From: Streptomyces armeniacus
GTDB taxonomy: Bacteria > Actinomycetota > Actinomycetes > Streptomycetales > Streptomycetaceae
Assembly (NCBI RefSeq): GCF_003355155.1
Contig: NZ_CP031320.1
Location: 4,207,367-4,271,366, forward strand
Length of the DNA: 64,000 nucleotides
Reading direction: 5' to 3'
In this document: positions 34,793-42,966 of the stretch, in pieces
Numbering within the stretch: the first letter of the stretch is position 1
Layout: every line of letters starts with the position of its first letter
Program-made: the position numbers and the translations under genes
The notes under the pieces: generated by a model
The model's input: the letters and a program-made list of their open reading frames with translations, nothing else
The model's database searches: none
Told to the model about the DNA's origin: nothing

Positions 34793-35953
34793 CTACTTCT
34801 GTCGCTTGTAGAACGGCAGGGCGACGACTTCGTACGGTTCATGCGTACCGCGGATGTCCACCGCGACGCCGCTCGTGCCGGGCTCGGCGTGTGCCGCGTC
34901 CACGTACGCGATCGCGATCGGCTTGCCCAGCGTCGGCGACGGGGCGCCGGAGGTGACCTCGCCGACGACGGCGGGCGCCTCGGCGCCGCCCGCGACGACC
35001 ACGGGGTAGCCCGCGCGGGGCACCCGGCGGCCCTCCGCGACCAGGCCGACCAGCTTGCGCGGCGGCGCCGTGGCCGCCTGCTCGGCGGCGGCCTCCAGCG
35101 CGGCGCGGCCGACGAAGCGGCCGTCGTTCGCCGTCTTCTCGAACTTCACGGTCCGCCCCAGCCCCGCGTCGAAGGGCGTCGTCTCCCGGCTCAGCTCGTG
35201 CCCGTACAGCGGCATGCCCGCCTCCAGCCGCAGCGTGTCCCGGCAGCTCAGCCCGCACGGCACCAGCCCGGCCTTCTCGCCGGCCTCGGTCAGCGCCTCC
35301 CATACGGCCACGGCGTCGCCGGGCGCGACGAACAGCTCGAAGCCGTCCTCGCCCGTGTAGCCCGTACGGGCGATCAGCGCCTCCGCGCCGGCGACCGTGC
35401 CGGGCAGGCCCGCGTAGTACCTGAGGCCGTCCAGGTCCGCGTCCGTCAGGCCCCGCAGGATGCCGGCGGCCTCGGGGCCCTGGACGGCGAGCAGGGCGTA
35501 CGCCTCGCGGTCGTCCCGTACGGCGGCATCGAAGCCCGCCTGGCGCTCGTTCAGCGCGTCGAGGACGACCTGGGAGTTCGCGGCATTGGCGACGACCATG
35601 TACGTGTCCTCGGCCAGCCGGTACACGATCAGGTCGTCGAGGATGCCGCCCCGCTCGTCGCAGATCATGGTGTAGCGCGCCCGGCCCGGCTTGACCGCCG
35701 AGAGATTGCCGATCAGCGCGTAGTCCAGCAGTTCGGCCGCCTGCGGCCCGGTGACGGTGAGCTCGCCCATGTGCGAGAGGTCGAAGAGGCCCGCGCGGTC
35801 GCGTACGGCGTGGTGCTCGTCGCGCTCGCTGCCGTACCGCAGCGGCATGTCCCAGCCCGCGAAGTCGGTCATGGTGGCGCCGAGCGCGCGATGGGTCGCG
35901 TCGAGCGCGGTCTTGCGCGGCGGACTGCTGGGCGTACTGGGCGTACTCGTCAT
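34793..35953 (-). CDS. gcvT: Glycine cleavage system T protein (aminomethyltransferase)
   Basis: 386 residues from ATG 35953, with GGGAG seven bases upstream. The T protein transfers the methylene of glycine-derived aminomethyl-lipoyl-GcvH to tetrahydrofolate, releasing ammonia. Conserved segments are TDFAGWDMPLRYGS, LFDLSHMGEL, the folate-site region GYTGEDGFELFV and CRDTLRLEAGMPLYGHEL. The gene is controlled by the tandem glycine riboswitch in its leader. In other streptomycetes I expect gcvH, then glyA, downstream; here an IS630 remnant and an unrelated block follow, so the H protein must be encoded elsewhere. Confidence 0.95.
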   Translation of the reverse strand: MTSTPSTPSSPPRKTALDATHRALGATMTDFAGWDMPLRYGSERDEHHAVRDRAGLFDLSHMGELTVTGPQAAELLDYALIGNLSAVKPGRARYTMICDERGGILDDLIVYRLAEDTYMVVANAANSQVVLDALNERQAGFDAAVRDDREAYALLAVQGPEAAGILRGLTDADLDGLRYYAGLPGTVAGAEALIARTGYTGEDGFELFVAPGDAVAVWEALTEAGEKAGLVPCGLSCRDTLRLEAGMPLYGHELSRETTPFDAGLGRTVKFEKTANDGRFVGRAALEAAAEQAATAPPRKLVGLVAEGRRVPRAGYPVVVAGGAEAPAVVGEVTSGAPSPTLGKPIAIAYVDAAHAEPGTSGVAVDIRGTHEPYEVVALPFYKRQK

Positions 35954-35980
35954 GTCAGGCTCCCGGAAACGGCGACACTG

Positions 35981-36187
35981 ATGTCCTCCCCATCTGTCAT
36001 CGGAACCTGAGAGGTTCGCCACGAGCCCGCGAGCACGGACGGTGACTTGCACCTTGGGTGGGACCGCCAGGGCGGCCCGCTTTTCAGATCTGCCTCGTCC
36101 TGCGCGGTATCGGGGCCTGAGAGATTCAAGGGAGGATCTTGCTCCTTCGGCGCCCCGGCGGCGTACTGCCGGGGACTCTCCCGCGCG
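35981..36187 (-). promoter_or_regulatory. Tandem glycine riboswitch of gcvT
   Basis: Reading the minus strand from 36187: aptamer 1 starts GCGGGAGAG and holds the conserved GCCGAAGGAGCAA and ATCTCTCAGGCCCC. The linker GCAGGACGAGG follows. Aptamer 2 has ATCTGAAAAGCGGG, CACCCAAGGTGCAAG and AACCTCTCAGGTTCCGATGA, and closes with CAGAT pairing ATCTG. The 3' end is about 30 bases before gcvT ATG. Both glycine-binding cores look intact. Glycine riboswitches upstream of gcv genes act as ON switches; in S. griseus they are reported to protect against toxic glycine. Confidence 0.93.
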
Positions 36188-36332
36188 GATTCAAGCGGCC
36201 TGTATGGAGTTGGCGTCCACATCATCGCACGGCGCGGTCGGCGGGCAATCGCCTTGTCCCTCATTACCTTTTCTTGACACTCTCGATGCAGACCGCGGAG
36301 CCAGGGCGGTGCCAACTGGGGGAGGACATCAG

Positions 36333-36989
36333 GTGGAGAGCCTGGGCAGTGCGTACGCGACGCCGACCGGGGCGGGCCTGCCCGCCCGTACGGCCGTCCC
36401 CGTGGCGGGGCGCGACCTGCGCGGAACGGCGGTGGCCAGAACGCTGCGCTTCCCCGCCGGGGACCGGATCGTCGTCTCCGGGCTGCCCGGAAGCGGCAAG
36501 TCCACCCTGATCCGCCGCACCGTCGCCGTCGACCACGAGTCCGTCCGCCGTATCGACTCGCAGGACATGCGGGAGCGCTGGGAGCGCCGGCTGCCGCGCT
36601 GGATGCCGTACGTCGTCTACCGCCCGCTCGTACGCGCCGCGCACTACGCCGGACTGCGCGGCGCGCTCGCCTCCGGCGCCAGCGTCGTGGTGCACGACTG
36701 CGGCACGCAGACCTGGGTACGCCGCTGGCTGGCCGCCGACGCGCGGCGCCGCGGGCGCGGCCTGCACCTCGTGCTGCTGGACGTGCCGCCGGACACGGCG
36801 CTGGCCGGGCAGGCGGAGCGGGGGCGGGGCGTCTCGGGGTACGCGTTCGCCCGCCACCGCCGTGCCGTACAGCGGCTGCTCGCGGACGTGGAGGAGGGCC
36901 AACTCCCGGACGGCTGCGTCTCGGTGATCCTCCTGGACCGCGACGCGGCGGCCGCGCTGCGCGGAGTGGCCTTCGACCGCAACGCCTGA
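36333..36989 (+). CDS. P-loop ATPase/kinase (AAA_33-like)
   Basis: About 218 residues from GTG 36333 (GGGGGAGG upstream). Walker A is VVSGLPGSGKSTLI (about residues 48-61), and a short Walker B-like strand, VVVHDCGTQ, follows. Arg-rich helices and a lid-like RGRGVSGYAFARHRRAV complete a small kinase fold, similar to AAA_33 or zeta-toxin-like nucleoside/aminoglycoside kinases. The substrate cannot be named. No antitoxin-like gene is adjacent, so a toxin role is not supported. It diverges from gcvT; its leader lies beside, not inside, the riboswitch. Confidence 0.82.
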   Translation: MESLGSAYATPTGAGLPARTAVPVAGRDLRGTAVARTLRFPAGDRIVVSGLPGSGKSTLIRRTVAVDHESVRRIDSQDMRERWERRLPRWMPYVVYRPLVRAAHYAGLRGALASGASVVVHDCGTQTWVRRWLAADARRRGRGLHLVLLDVPPDTALAGQAERGRGVSGYAFARHRRAVQRLLADVEEGQLPDGCVSVILLDRDAAAALRGVAFDRNA

Positions 36990-37049
36990 CAAGCGAGCCG
37001 AAAGGCGCGCCCAGCGCGCCGAGCGCGGATAAAGGCCCCCACACGCACA

Positions 37050-37081
37050 CGGCCCGCCGTCCCGGTGGGGACGACGGGCCG
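37050..37081. terminator. Bidirectional terminator
   Basis: A 12-bp stem with one mismatch (GGCCCGCCGTCC at 37051-37062 with GGACGACGGGCC at 37069-37080) between the convergent P-loop gene and the Gln-rich secreted-protein gene. Confidence 0.75.
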
Positions 37082-37122
37082 CGTACGAGGACAGCGTGGA
37101 ACGCGTGGCCGGAGCCTTCGCG

Positions 37123-37842
37123 TTACTGAAGCACCTCGGACTCGGTCTGCGACTGCGGCGCCTGCTCCTGGAGCTCCTGCTGCTGCCCCTGCTGCTGACG
37201 CTGCTCCTGCTGCTGCTCCTGCTCGGGCAGGGTCGGCAGCTGCGGCAGGCCCTCCATGTCCGGGGCGGGCAGGCCGCCGCCGAGCACGACCGAGGTCACC
37301 AGGTTCACGGCGGACGTGACGGTGGCCTTCAGCTCCTTGGTGATCTTCGCCTGGTCGCCGGCGACCGAGGCCTTCAGCAGTACGTCGACCTGCTTCTGCA
37401 GCTCGACGACGGCCTTGGCGGTCAGGTCGGCGGGCAGCGGCGCGGCGCGGTCGTCGATGATGACCTCGGCGTTGTTGCTCTGCGCGCTGTCGGCGACGGG
37501 AGCCTCGGCCGGCGTCTCGACGGCGGCCTGCTCCTGCACGTTCGCGAGGGCTTCGCGGACCGAGGCGGAGAGCTTGTCCGCACGGGCCTCGGACAGCTTG
37601 CCCTCGGGGGCCTTCAGGACTTCCTGTACGGCCGTGATGACCGGCTTGACCGCGAGGCCGGTGTTCTGCAGCAGCTGGGTCTGCTGGGTCACCTGCTCGG
37701 CACCGGGCAGACCGGGCACCGGCGCCTCGACGGAGTGCGGGGCCGGCTTGGAGTCCGCGGCGAACGCCGCGGTGGCAGTGCCGACACCACCGAGAACGAG
37801 ACCGGCGGCGACGGCGATGGATGTCGTCTTGTTGACGCGCAT
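37123..37842 (-). CDS. Secreted helical protein with Gln-rich tail
   Basis: 239 residues from ATG 37842 (AAGGA upstream). A clean signal peptide (VNKTTSIAVAAGLVLGG ... ATAAFA, cleavage after AFA) precedes a helical, Ala/Val/Glu-rich mature domain with no cysteines. The last 35 residues are almost entirely Gln and Glu (EQEQQQEQRQQQGQQQELQ), unusual in such a GC-rich genome, where CAG repeats must be maintained. There is no anchor or sorting signal, so it should be released or retained in the wall. I do not recognise a family. Confidence 0.8.
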   Translation of the reverse strand: MRVNKTTSIAVAAGLVLGGVGTATAAFAADSKPAPHSVEAPVPGLPGAEQVTQQTQLLQNTGLAVKPVITAVQEVLKAPEGKLSEARADKLSASVREALANVQEQAAVETPAEAPVADSAQSNNAEVIIDDRAAPLPADLTAKAVVELQKQVDVLLKASVAGDQAKITKELKATVTSAVNLVTSVVLGGGLPAPDMEGLPQLPTLPEQEQQQEQRQQQGQQQELQEQAPQSQTESEVLQ

Positions 37843-38059
37843 GGGGACAAATCCTTCTTTTGCGGGTGTAACGGGACGCGAACCACTTTTCGGGACGTGA
37901 CAGCGCACCGCAACCGGACGCTCGCAACGGGTGACCATCCGGGTTACGGGCCCCCGCCCGCCGCGCTCGTACGGCACCCCGCAACCCGTCCTCGTGTGCC
38001 ACCCCGCGATCCGCCCCTCGTACCGCCTACCAGCCGCCCGCCACCGCCCCCGCACGTTC

Positions 38060-38072
38060 TAGGCTTGCCCGC
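38060..38072 (+). promoter_or_regulatory. -10 box of a leaderless transcript (sseB gene)
   Basis: TAGGCT, seven bases (TGCCCGC), then ATG 38073. There is no ribosome site. The same spacer and a near-identical hexamer precede the MetE-like gene at 58955. Confidence 0.6.
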
Positions 38073-38849
38073 ATGACCATTCCGCAGCAGTACGGACCGG
38101 GCCACGGCGGCGGTTGGCCGGGCAACGAGCTGGAGGAGACCCTCGCGGCCTCGCTCGCCGCTCCGCACGCCGCCGCCCGTCTGCTGGAGGTGCTCGGGCG
38201 CAGCAGCGTGTGGGTGCCGCTCCCGGAGGGCGGCGGCCCCGACAGCCCGAACCTCGATCTGCCGACCGTGGAGCTCCAAGGGGCGCCGTACGTCCCGGTG
38301 TTCAGCTCCGAGCAGCAGTTCCTGCAGGTGGTCGGGGGCCACATGGCGTTCACCGTCGCGCCCGCGACCGAGTTCGCGCGCGGCCTGCCGCCGCAGGTCG
38401 GCCTCGCCGTGAACCCGGAGGGCACCGTCGGGGTGCCCCTCCCGCCGGACGCGGTGGCCGAGTTGTGCCGCGCCACCCCCGGCGCCCGGGTGCCCGGCGT
38501 GGCCAGCGGCGCGCGGGTGCGGCTGTACGAACCGGACTGGCAGGACGAGCCGGTGGACTTCCTTGCAGACGTGGCGGGCGAGTTCGCGGGCGTGGCGTCC
38601 GTACGGACCGCGCGGCGCGCGCTGGCCAGCACCGAGGGACGGCCGCCGGCGCTGTACGTCGGCGTCGAACTGGACCTGCTGGAGCCGGAGTCGCGGCAGC
38701 AGTCGCACGACGCGCTCGCGCGCGCCCTGGCCCGCAACCCGGTGGCGTGGCCGGTGCAGATGGTGTTCCTGGACGCGGCGCGGGACCCGGTCGTGGAGTG
38801 GATGCGGCAGTGCGTACGCCCGTTCTACTCGCGTGAGCACAACGTCTGA
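38073..38849 (+). CDS. SseB family protein (enhanced serine sensitivity-like) 1
   Basis: 258 residues. The N-terminal SseB domain (ELEETLAASLAAPHAAARLLEV) contains VWVPLPEGG and YVPVFSSEQQFLQV, both typical. The C-terminal SseB_C region (about 150-258) ends VEWMRQCVRPFYSREHNV. E. coli SseB modifies serine sensitivity when over-expressed; the biochemical function is unknown. It is probably expressed from a leaderless transcript. A paralogue follows 133 bp downstream, then the opp operon, an order I recall from SCO5473-5480. Confidence 0.9.
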   Translation: MTIPQQYGPGHGGGWPGNELEETLAASLAAPHAAARLLEVLGRSSVWVPLPEGGGPDSPNLDLPTVELQGAPYVPVFSSEQQFLQVVGGHMAFTVAPATEFARGLPPQVGLAVNPEGTVGVPLPPDAVAELCRATPGARVPGVASGARVRLYEPDWQDEPVDFLADVAGEFAGVASVRTARRALASTEGRPPALYVGVELDLLEPESRQQSHDALARALARNPVAWPVQMVFLDAARDPVVEWMRQCVRPFYSREHNV

Positions 38850-38982
38850 GGTGGCTGAGTATCTCCGCACCCGGCCGGTGAGTACGGCGCGTGCTGTCTT
38901 CCGGTACTCGTAAGCTGGTTGGATGTCGGGCGGGACGCGGGTGCGTGCCCGGAGCAACCGACCGAGGGAAGGGGGCGGCCAC

Positions 38983-39753
38983 GTGAGCGCGGGTGAGAGC
39001 GTCGAGCAGCTGCTGCGTCAGGTGTCGCCCGGCCGGTACGACGTCTACGAGGCGCTGCTGAACACTCTGTCCGGCGCCCAGCTGTGGATGCTGCTGTGGA
39101 ACGGCCAGGCCGGTTCCCCCGACGCGCAGTACGGCAACATGGAGGTCGGCGGCCACGGCTACGCGCCCTGCGTCACCTCCGCACAGGAGCTCGCCGCCTC
39201 CGGCTGGAACCGCGCGCACGAGGTCGTCGGCGGCCGCGAGATCGCCGCCGCCCTCTACCCGGACCGATGGGGCATCTGGCTGAATCCGCATGCTCCCGGC
39301 GGGGGCGTCGGCATCCCCTGGCTGGATCTGCGGCGCATCGTCTCCGGCCTCGACCGGCTGCCCGCGGGACCGCTCCGGATCTCCGAACCCTCTCTCGACC
39401 TGCCGCAGTTCTACGCGCTGCTGACCCAGAACGCGCACCGCACCCCGGCCGTACGCTCGCTGCGGCGCGCCTGGGTGCAGCCCGCGCTCGGCACGCCGTA
39501 TCTGGCCATCGGGCTGGATCTGTACGACACCGGGCGGCCGTCGGTCGAGTCGGTCCGGCAGATGATGCAGCAGTCGGTCGCGGCGGTGCCGGAAGGGCTG
39601 CCGGTCTCGAGCGTCGCGATGTCCGACGACCACGATCCGGTCACCATGTGGCTGCGGGCGCACTCGCGGCCCTTCTTCGACCGCGACGCGCAGGTGAGCG
39701 CGGCTCCCGGGATGGCGCCGGGGCACGGGTACGGTTACCCGCGCGCGTACTGA
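38983..39753 (+). CDS. SseB family protein 2
   Basis: 256 residues from GTG 38983 (GGAAGGGGG upstream). It contains QLLRQVSPGRYDVYEALLNT, a central half with AAALYPDRWGIWLNPHAPGG, and an SseB_C end (DDHDPVTMWLRAHSRPFFDRD) that aligns with the end of the preceding protein; the two are paralogues. The tail is Gly/Tyr-rich. Role unknown; it could be linked to amino-acid or peptide uptake, because the oligopeptide transporter follows. Confidence 0.87.
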   Translation: MSAGESVEQLLRQVSPGRYDVYEALLNTLSGAQLWMLLWNGQAGSPDAQYGNMEVGGHGYAPCVTSAQELAASGWNRAHEVVGGREIAAALYPDRWGIWLNPHAPGGGVGIPWLDLRRIVSGLDRLPAGPLRISEPSLDLPQFYALLTQNAHRTPAVRSLRRAWVQPALGTPYLAIGLDLYDTGRPSVESVRQMMQQSVAAVPEGLPVSSVAMSDDHDPVTMWLRAHSRPFFDRDAQVSAAPGMAPGHGYGYPRAY

Positions 39754-39778
39754 TTCCCGTGTCACCAAGGTGGAGCAG

Positions 39779-39925
39779 ATGCGGACATACCTTCCGGCTG
39801 TGCACCGCTCACCAGCGAGATCCGTCCGTATAACGGAAACCCCTTGGTCGCATCACAGTTACGCATCCTTTCGCCGGGAACTCTGGCGAGTGATCGCGAG
39901 CGCAATGGAGACTCCCGATCCATAG
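39779..39925 (+). CDS. Possible 48-residue leader peptide before opp
   Basis: ATG 39779 has GGTGGAG four to five bases upstream. The frame runs 48 codons (begins MRTYLPAVHRSPARSVRITE, ends SAMETPDP) and stops at TAG 39923-39925, exactly where a hairpin followed by a T-run begins. Codon use is unlike that of the neighbouring genes (nearly half the codons end in A or T), so it may be a regulatory open frame rather than a functional protein. I do not recognise the sequence. Confidence 0.4.
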   Translation: MRTYLPAVHRSPARSVRITETPWSHHSYASFRRELWRVIASAMETPDP

Positions 39926-39939
39926 GCCGTCGGCCTTTT
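39924..39939 (+). terminator. Small hairpin with T-run before opp
   Basis: AGGCC and GGCCT (39924-39928, 39932-39936) form a stem with a three-base loop, followed by TTT. It overlaps the stop of the possible leader peptide and lies 80 bp before the first opp gene. It could be an attenuator or the end of the sseB transcript. Confidence 0.45.
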
Positions 39940-40020
39940 GTACGAGCAGCAGCTGTGAACTAGCCGCTACCGCGGCGGGCGTGGGCCGGCCACCGCCGGC
40001 CGAGAGGGGTCCTCACCACG

Positions 40021-41019
40021 ATGACGGCACCATTGCACGATGCGGTCAAGGCCGATGACGCCGACACCGATGTCGCCGCTGACGTCGCGAAGAGATCCGT
40101 CGAGGGCCGCTCGCTGGGCCGTATCGCCTGGACCCGGCTGAAGCGGGACAAGCTGGCGGTCGCGGGCGGTGTGATCGTGCTCTTCCTGATCCTCGTCGCG
40201 ATCTTCGCGCCGCTGATCACGAGCATCATCGGGCAGGACCCGAACAAGTACAACCAGGACCTGATCGACCCGCTCTTCGGCACGCCGAAGGGCGCGCTGG
40301 GCGGCATGAGCTCCGAGCACCTCCTCGGCGTCGAGCCGGTCAACGGGCGCGACGTCTTCGCCCGGATCGTGCACGGCGCCCGGATCTCCCTGCTGGTCGG
40401 CTTCCTCTCCGCGGTGGTGGCGGTCGTCCTCGGCACCGTCCTCGGCCTTCTCGCCGGGTACTTCGGCGGCTGGCTCGACGCGCTCATCAGCCGCCTGATG
40501 GACATGCTGCTCGCCTTCCCGCAGCTCCTCTTCATCATCTCGCTGATCGCGGTGATGCCGGACAAGCTCCTCGGGCTGGAGGGCACGGGCGTCCGGCTGC
40601 TTGTGATGATCCTTGTGATCGGCTTCTTCGGCTGGCCGTACATCGGCCGGATCGTCCGCGGCCAGACGCTCTCGCTGCGCGAGCGGGAGTACGTCGAGGC
40701 CGCGCGCAGCCTGGGCGCGAACAAGCGCTACATCCTGTTCAAGGAGCTGCTGCCCAACCTGATCGCGCCGATCACCGTCTACACGACGCTCATGATCCCC
40801 ACGAACATCCTGACCGAGGCGGCGCTCAGCTTCCTCGGCGCCGGTGTGAAGCCGCCGACCGCCTCCTGGGGCCAGATGCTCAACCAGGCGGTGCGCTACT
40901 ACGAATCGGACCCGATGTACATGGTGGTGCCCGGCGTCGCCATCTTCGTCACGGTCCTCGCTTTCAACCTCTTCGGAGACGGCGTACGCGACGCGCTCGA
41001 TCCGAAGGGGACCCGCTGA
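40021..41019 (+). CDS. Oligopeptide ABC transporter permease, OppC type
   Basis: 332 residues. A cytoplasmic tail leads to a first helix (LAVAGGVIVLFLILVAIFAPL), a periplasmic domain, and a BPD_transp_1 core of five helices with the EAA-loop sequence YVEAARSLGANKRYILFKELLPN. It pairs with the OppB-type permease encoded at 42967. The first gene of a five-gene operon in the unusual order C-A-B-D-F, which I recall for SCO5476-5480. Confidence 0.94.
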   Translation: MTAPLHDAVKADDADTDVAADVAKRSVEGRSLGRIAWTRLKRDKLAVAGGVIVLFLILVAIFAPLITSIIGQDPNKYNQDLIDPLFGTPKGALGGMSSEHLLGVEPVNGRDVFARIVHGARISLLVGFLSAVVAVVLGTVLGLLAGYFGGWLDALISRLMDMLLAFPQLLFIISLIAVMPDKLLGLEGTGVRLLVMILVIGFFGWPYIGRIVRGQTLSLREREYVEAARSLGANKRYILFKELLPNLIAPITVYTTLMIPTNILTEAALSFLGAGVKPPTASWGQMLNQAVRYYESDPMYMVVPGVAIFVTVLAFNLFGDGVRDALDPKGTR

Positions 41020-41086
41020 CCTCCCCCATGCCCGACCTCGGCCCGGCGGAACGTTCGGGCCGTGACAACTCGAAGGATGCGACATC

Positions 41087-42850
41087 GTGAGATTCCTAGG
41101 CACATCGAGGCGCGGAAGCGCCGCGGCGTCAGCCGTAGTGGTCGCGGCCCTGCTGTCCACAGCGGCATGCGGGGGCGGCGGCGGTAACGACGACGGCGGC
41201 GGTGGCGACGCCGCCGGCTTCAACGCGGCGCTCGACAAGGTCGCCAAGAAGTCCGACAAGAAGGGCGGCACGCTGAAGTTCATCGGCGTGCAGGACGCCG
41301 ACTCCTGGGACCCCACCCGGGGTTACTACGGCTTCGCCTGGAACTTCATGCGCTACTACACCCGCACCCTGGTGACGCCCGCCGCGGCGCCGGGTGAGAA
41401 GGCGCTGGAGCTCAAGCCCGACCTGGCCAAGAGCCTCGCCAAGGTCACCAACGGCGGCAAGACCTACACGTACGAGCTCAAGGACGGCATCACCTGGCAG
41501 GACGGGAAGCCGATCACTGCCCAGGACATCAAGTACGGCATCGAGCGGCAGTGGGCGCAGGACGTCCTCTCCGGCGGCCCGGTGCACGTGAAGAACACGC
41601 TGGACCCGGAAGGCAAGTACAAGGGCCCGTACAAGGACAAGGGCGGCCTGAAGGCGATCGAGACACCGGACGACAAGACCATCGTCTTCAACCTGCCGAA
41701 GCCCAACAGCGACTTCGAGCAGATGATGTCGATGACCTCGTCGGCGCCGGTGCCGAAGGACAAGGACACCAAGTCGAAGTACGGCCAGAGCCCGTACTCC
41801 AGCGGCCCGTACCAGTTCAAGGACTACCAGCCGAACAAGAAGCTGACGCTGGTCCGGAACAAGAACTGGAAGCGCTCCACGGACACCGTGCGCAAGGCCC
41901 TTCCGGACAAGATCACCGTCACGCTGATCTCCAACCCGGACGAGCTCGACAAGCGCCTCATCAGCGGTGACTACGACCTCGACCTGAACGCCACCGGGCT
42001 CAGCCCGGCCGGCCGCGCCTCGGCTCTCAAGGAGCACAAGGACAACGTCGACAACCCGGAGACGGGCTTCATCCGCTACGCGGCGTTCCCGCAGTCGGTC
42101 AAGCCGTTCGACAACATCCACTGCCGCAAGGCGGTCATCTACGGCTCCGACCACAAGTCGATCCAGACGGCGCGCGGCGGCCCGATGGCCGGCGGTGACA
42201 TCGGCACGAACATGCTGCCGTCCGTGGTGCCCGGCTCGGACCCGAAGTACGACCCGTACGGTCTGACGAAGAACGACGGCAAGGCCAACGAGAAGATGGC
42301 CAAGGACGAGCTCAAGAAGTGCGGCAAGCCGAACGGCTTCAAGACCACCATCGCCGTCCGCAACAACAAGGACGTCGAGGTCGACTCGGCCGAGGCGATG
42401 CAGGCGTCGCTGAAGAAGGTCGGGATCAACGCGCAGGTCTCGGAGTACGACGGCGCGCAGATCGCGGGCATCGTCGGCAACCCGGATGTCGTGAAGAAGA
42501 AGAACTACGGCATCATCATCATGGGCTGGGGTCCGGACTTCAACTCCGTCCAGGGCTACGGCAAGCCGCTGTGGCACAGCTCGAACATCCTCCCCAACGG
42601 CAACAACAACTTCGCGGAGATCGACGACCCGAAGGTCGACAAGCTGTTCGCGGACTTCGAGGGTGAGCTGGACAAGGGCAAGGCCGCCAAGATCGCCACC
42701 GAGATCAACAAGACGGTGACCGACGGCGCGTACTACCTGCCGTTCGTCTTCGAGAAGATGATCAGCTGGCGCTCCAGCCGTCTGACCAACGTCTACTCGA
42801 CCGGCGCCTACAGCGGCCAGTACGACTACGCCTCCCTCGGCGTGAAGTAA
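41087..42850 (+). CDS. Oligopeptide-binding lipoprotein (ABC transporter)
   Basis: 587 residues, SBP_bac_5 family. GTG 41087 has GAAGGA upstream. The signal peptide ends in LLSTAACGGGG, with the lipidated cysteine. The mature domain has GGTLKFIGVQDADSWDPTRG near its start, YTYELKDGITWQDGKPITA (the peptide-binding family signature) and EGELDKGKAAKIATEINK near the end. It captures peptides outside the membrane for the two permeases. BldK-like transporters of this class import developmental signalling peptides in Streptomyces; whether this one does is unknown. Confidence 0.94.
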   Translation: MRFLGTSRRGSAAASAVVVAALLSTAACGGGGGNDDGGGGDAAGFNAALDKVAKKSDKKGGTLKFIGVQDADSWDPTRGYYGFAWNFMRYYTRTLVTPAAAPGEKALELKPDLAKSLAKVTNGGKTYTYELKDGITWQDGKPITAQDIKYGIERQWAQDVLSGGPVHVKNTLDPEGKYKGPYKDKGGLKAIETPDDKTIVFNLPKPNSDFEQMMSMTSSAPVPKDKDTKSKYGQSPYSSGPYQFKDYQPNKKLTLVRNKNWKRSTDTVRKALPDKITVTLISNPDELDKRLISGDYDLDLNATGLSPAGRASALKEHKDNVDNPETGFIRYAAFPQSVKPFDNIHCRKAVIYGSDHKSIQTARGGPMAGGDIGTNMLPSVVPGSDPKYDPYGLTKNDGKANEKMAKDELKKCGKPNGFKTTIAVRNNKDVEVDSAEAMQASLKKVGINAQVSEYDGAQIAGIVGNPDVVKKKNYGIIIMGWGPDFNSVQGYGKPLWHSSNILPNGNNNFAEIDDPKVDKLFADFEGELDKGKAAKIATEINKTVTDGAYYLPFVFEKMISWRSSRLTNVYSTGAYSGQYDYASLGVK

Positions 42851-42907
42851 TCGACCGCCGGCACACCCGCCACATAGGCACGAAGGGCAGGTGAGGGCCG
42901 CGACGGT

Positions 42908-42948
42908 GGCCCGGGACACTCTGGACGATCTCCGGAGTGCCCCGGGCC
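42908..42948 (+). repeat. Intra-operon hairpin between the binding-protein gene and OppB gene
   Basis: Arms 42908-42921 and 42935-42948 pair over 14 bases with one mismatch and a 13-base loop. It probably stabilises or partly terminates the transcript after the binding-protein gene, giving more of that subunit than of the permeases. Confidence 0.75.
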
Positions 42949-42966
42949 GCCGCAGGGCCGAGAGCA

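Noticed and set aside
36333..36989. P-loop protein as a zeta-type toxin
   Set aside because: Zeta toxins sit behind an epsilon antitoxin gene. No small partner gene is adjacent, and the fold alone fits many small kinases.
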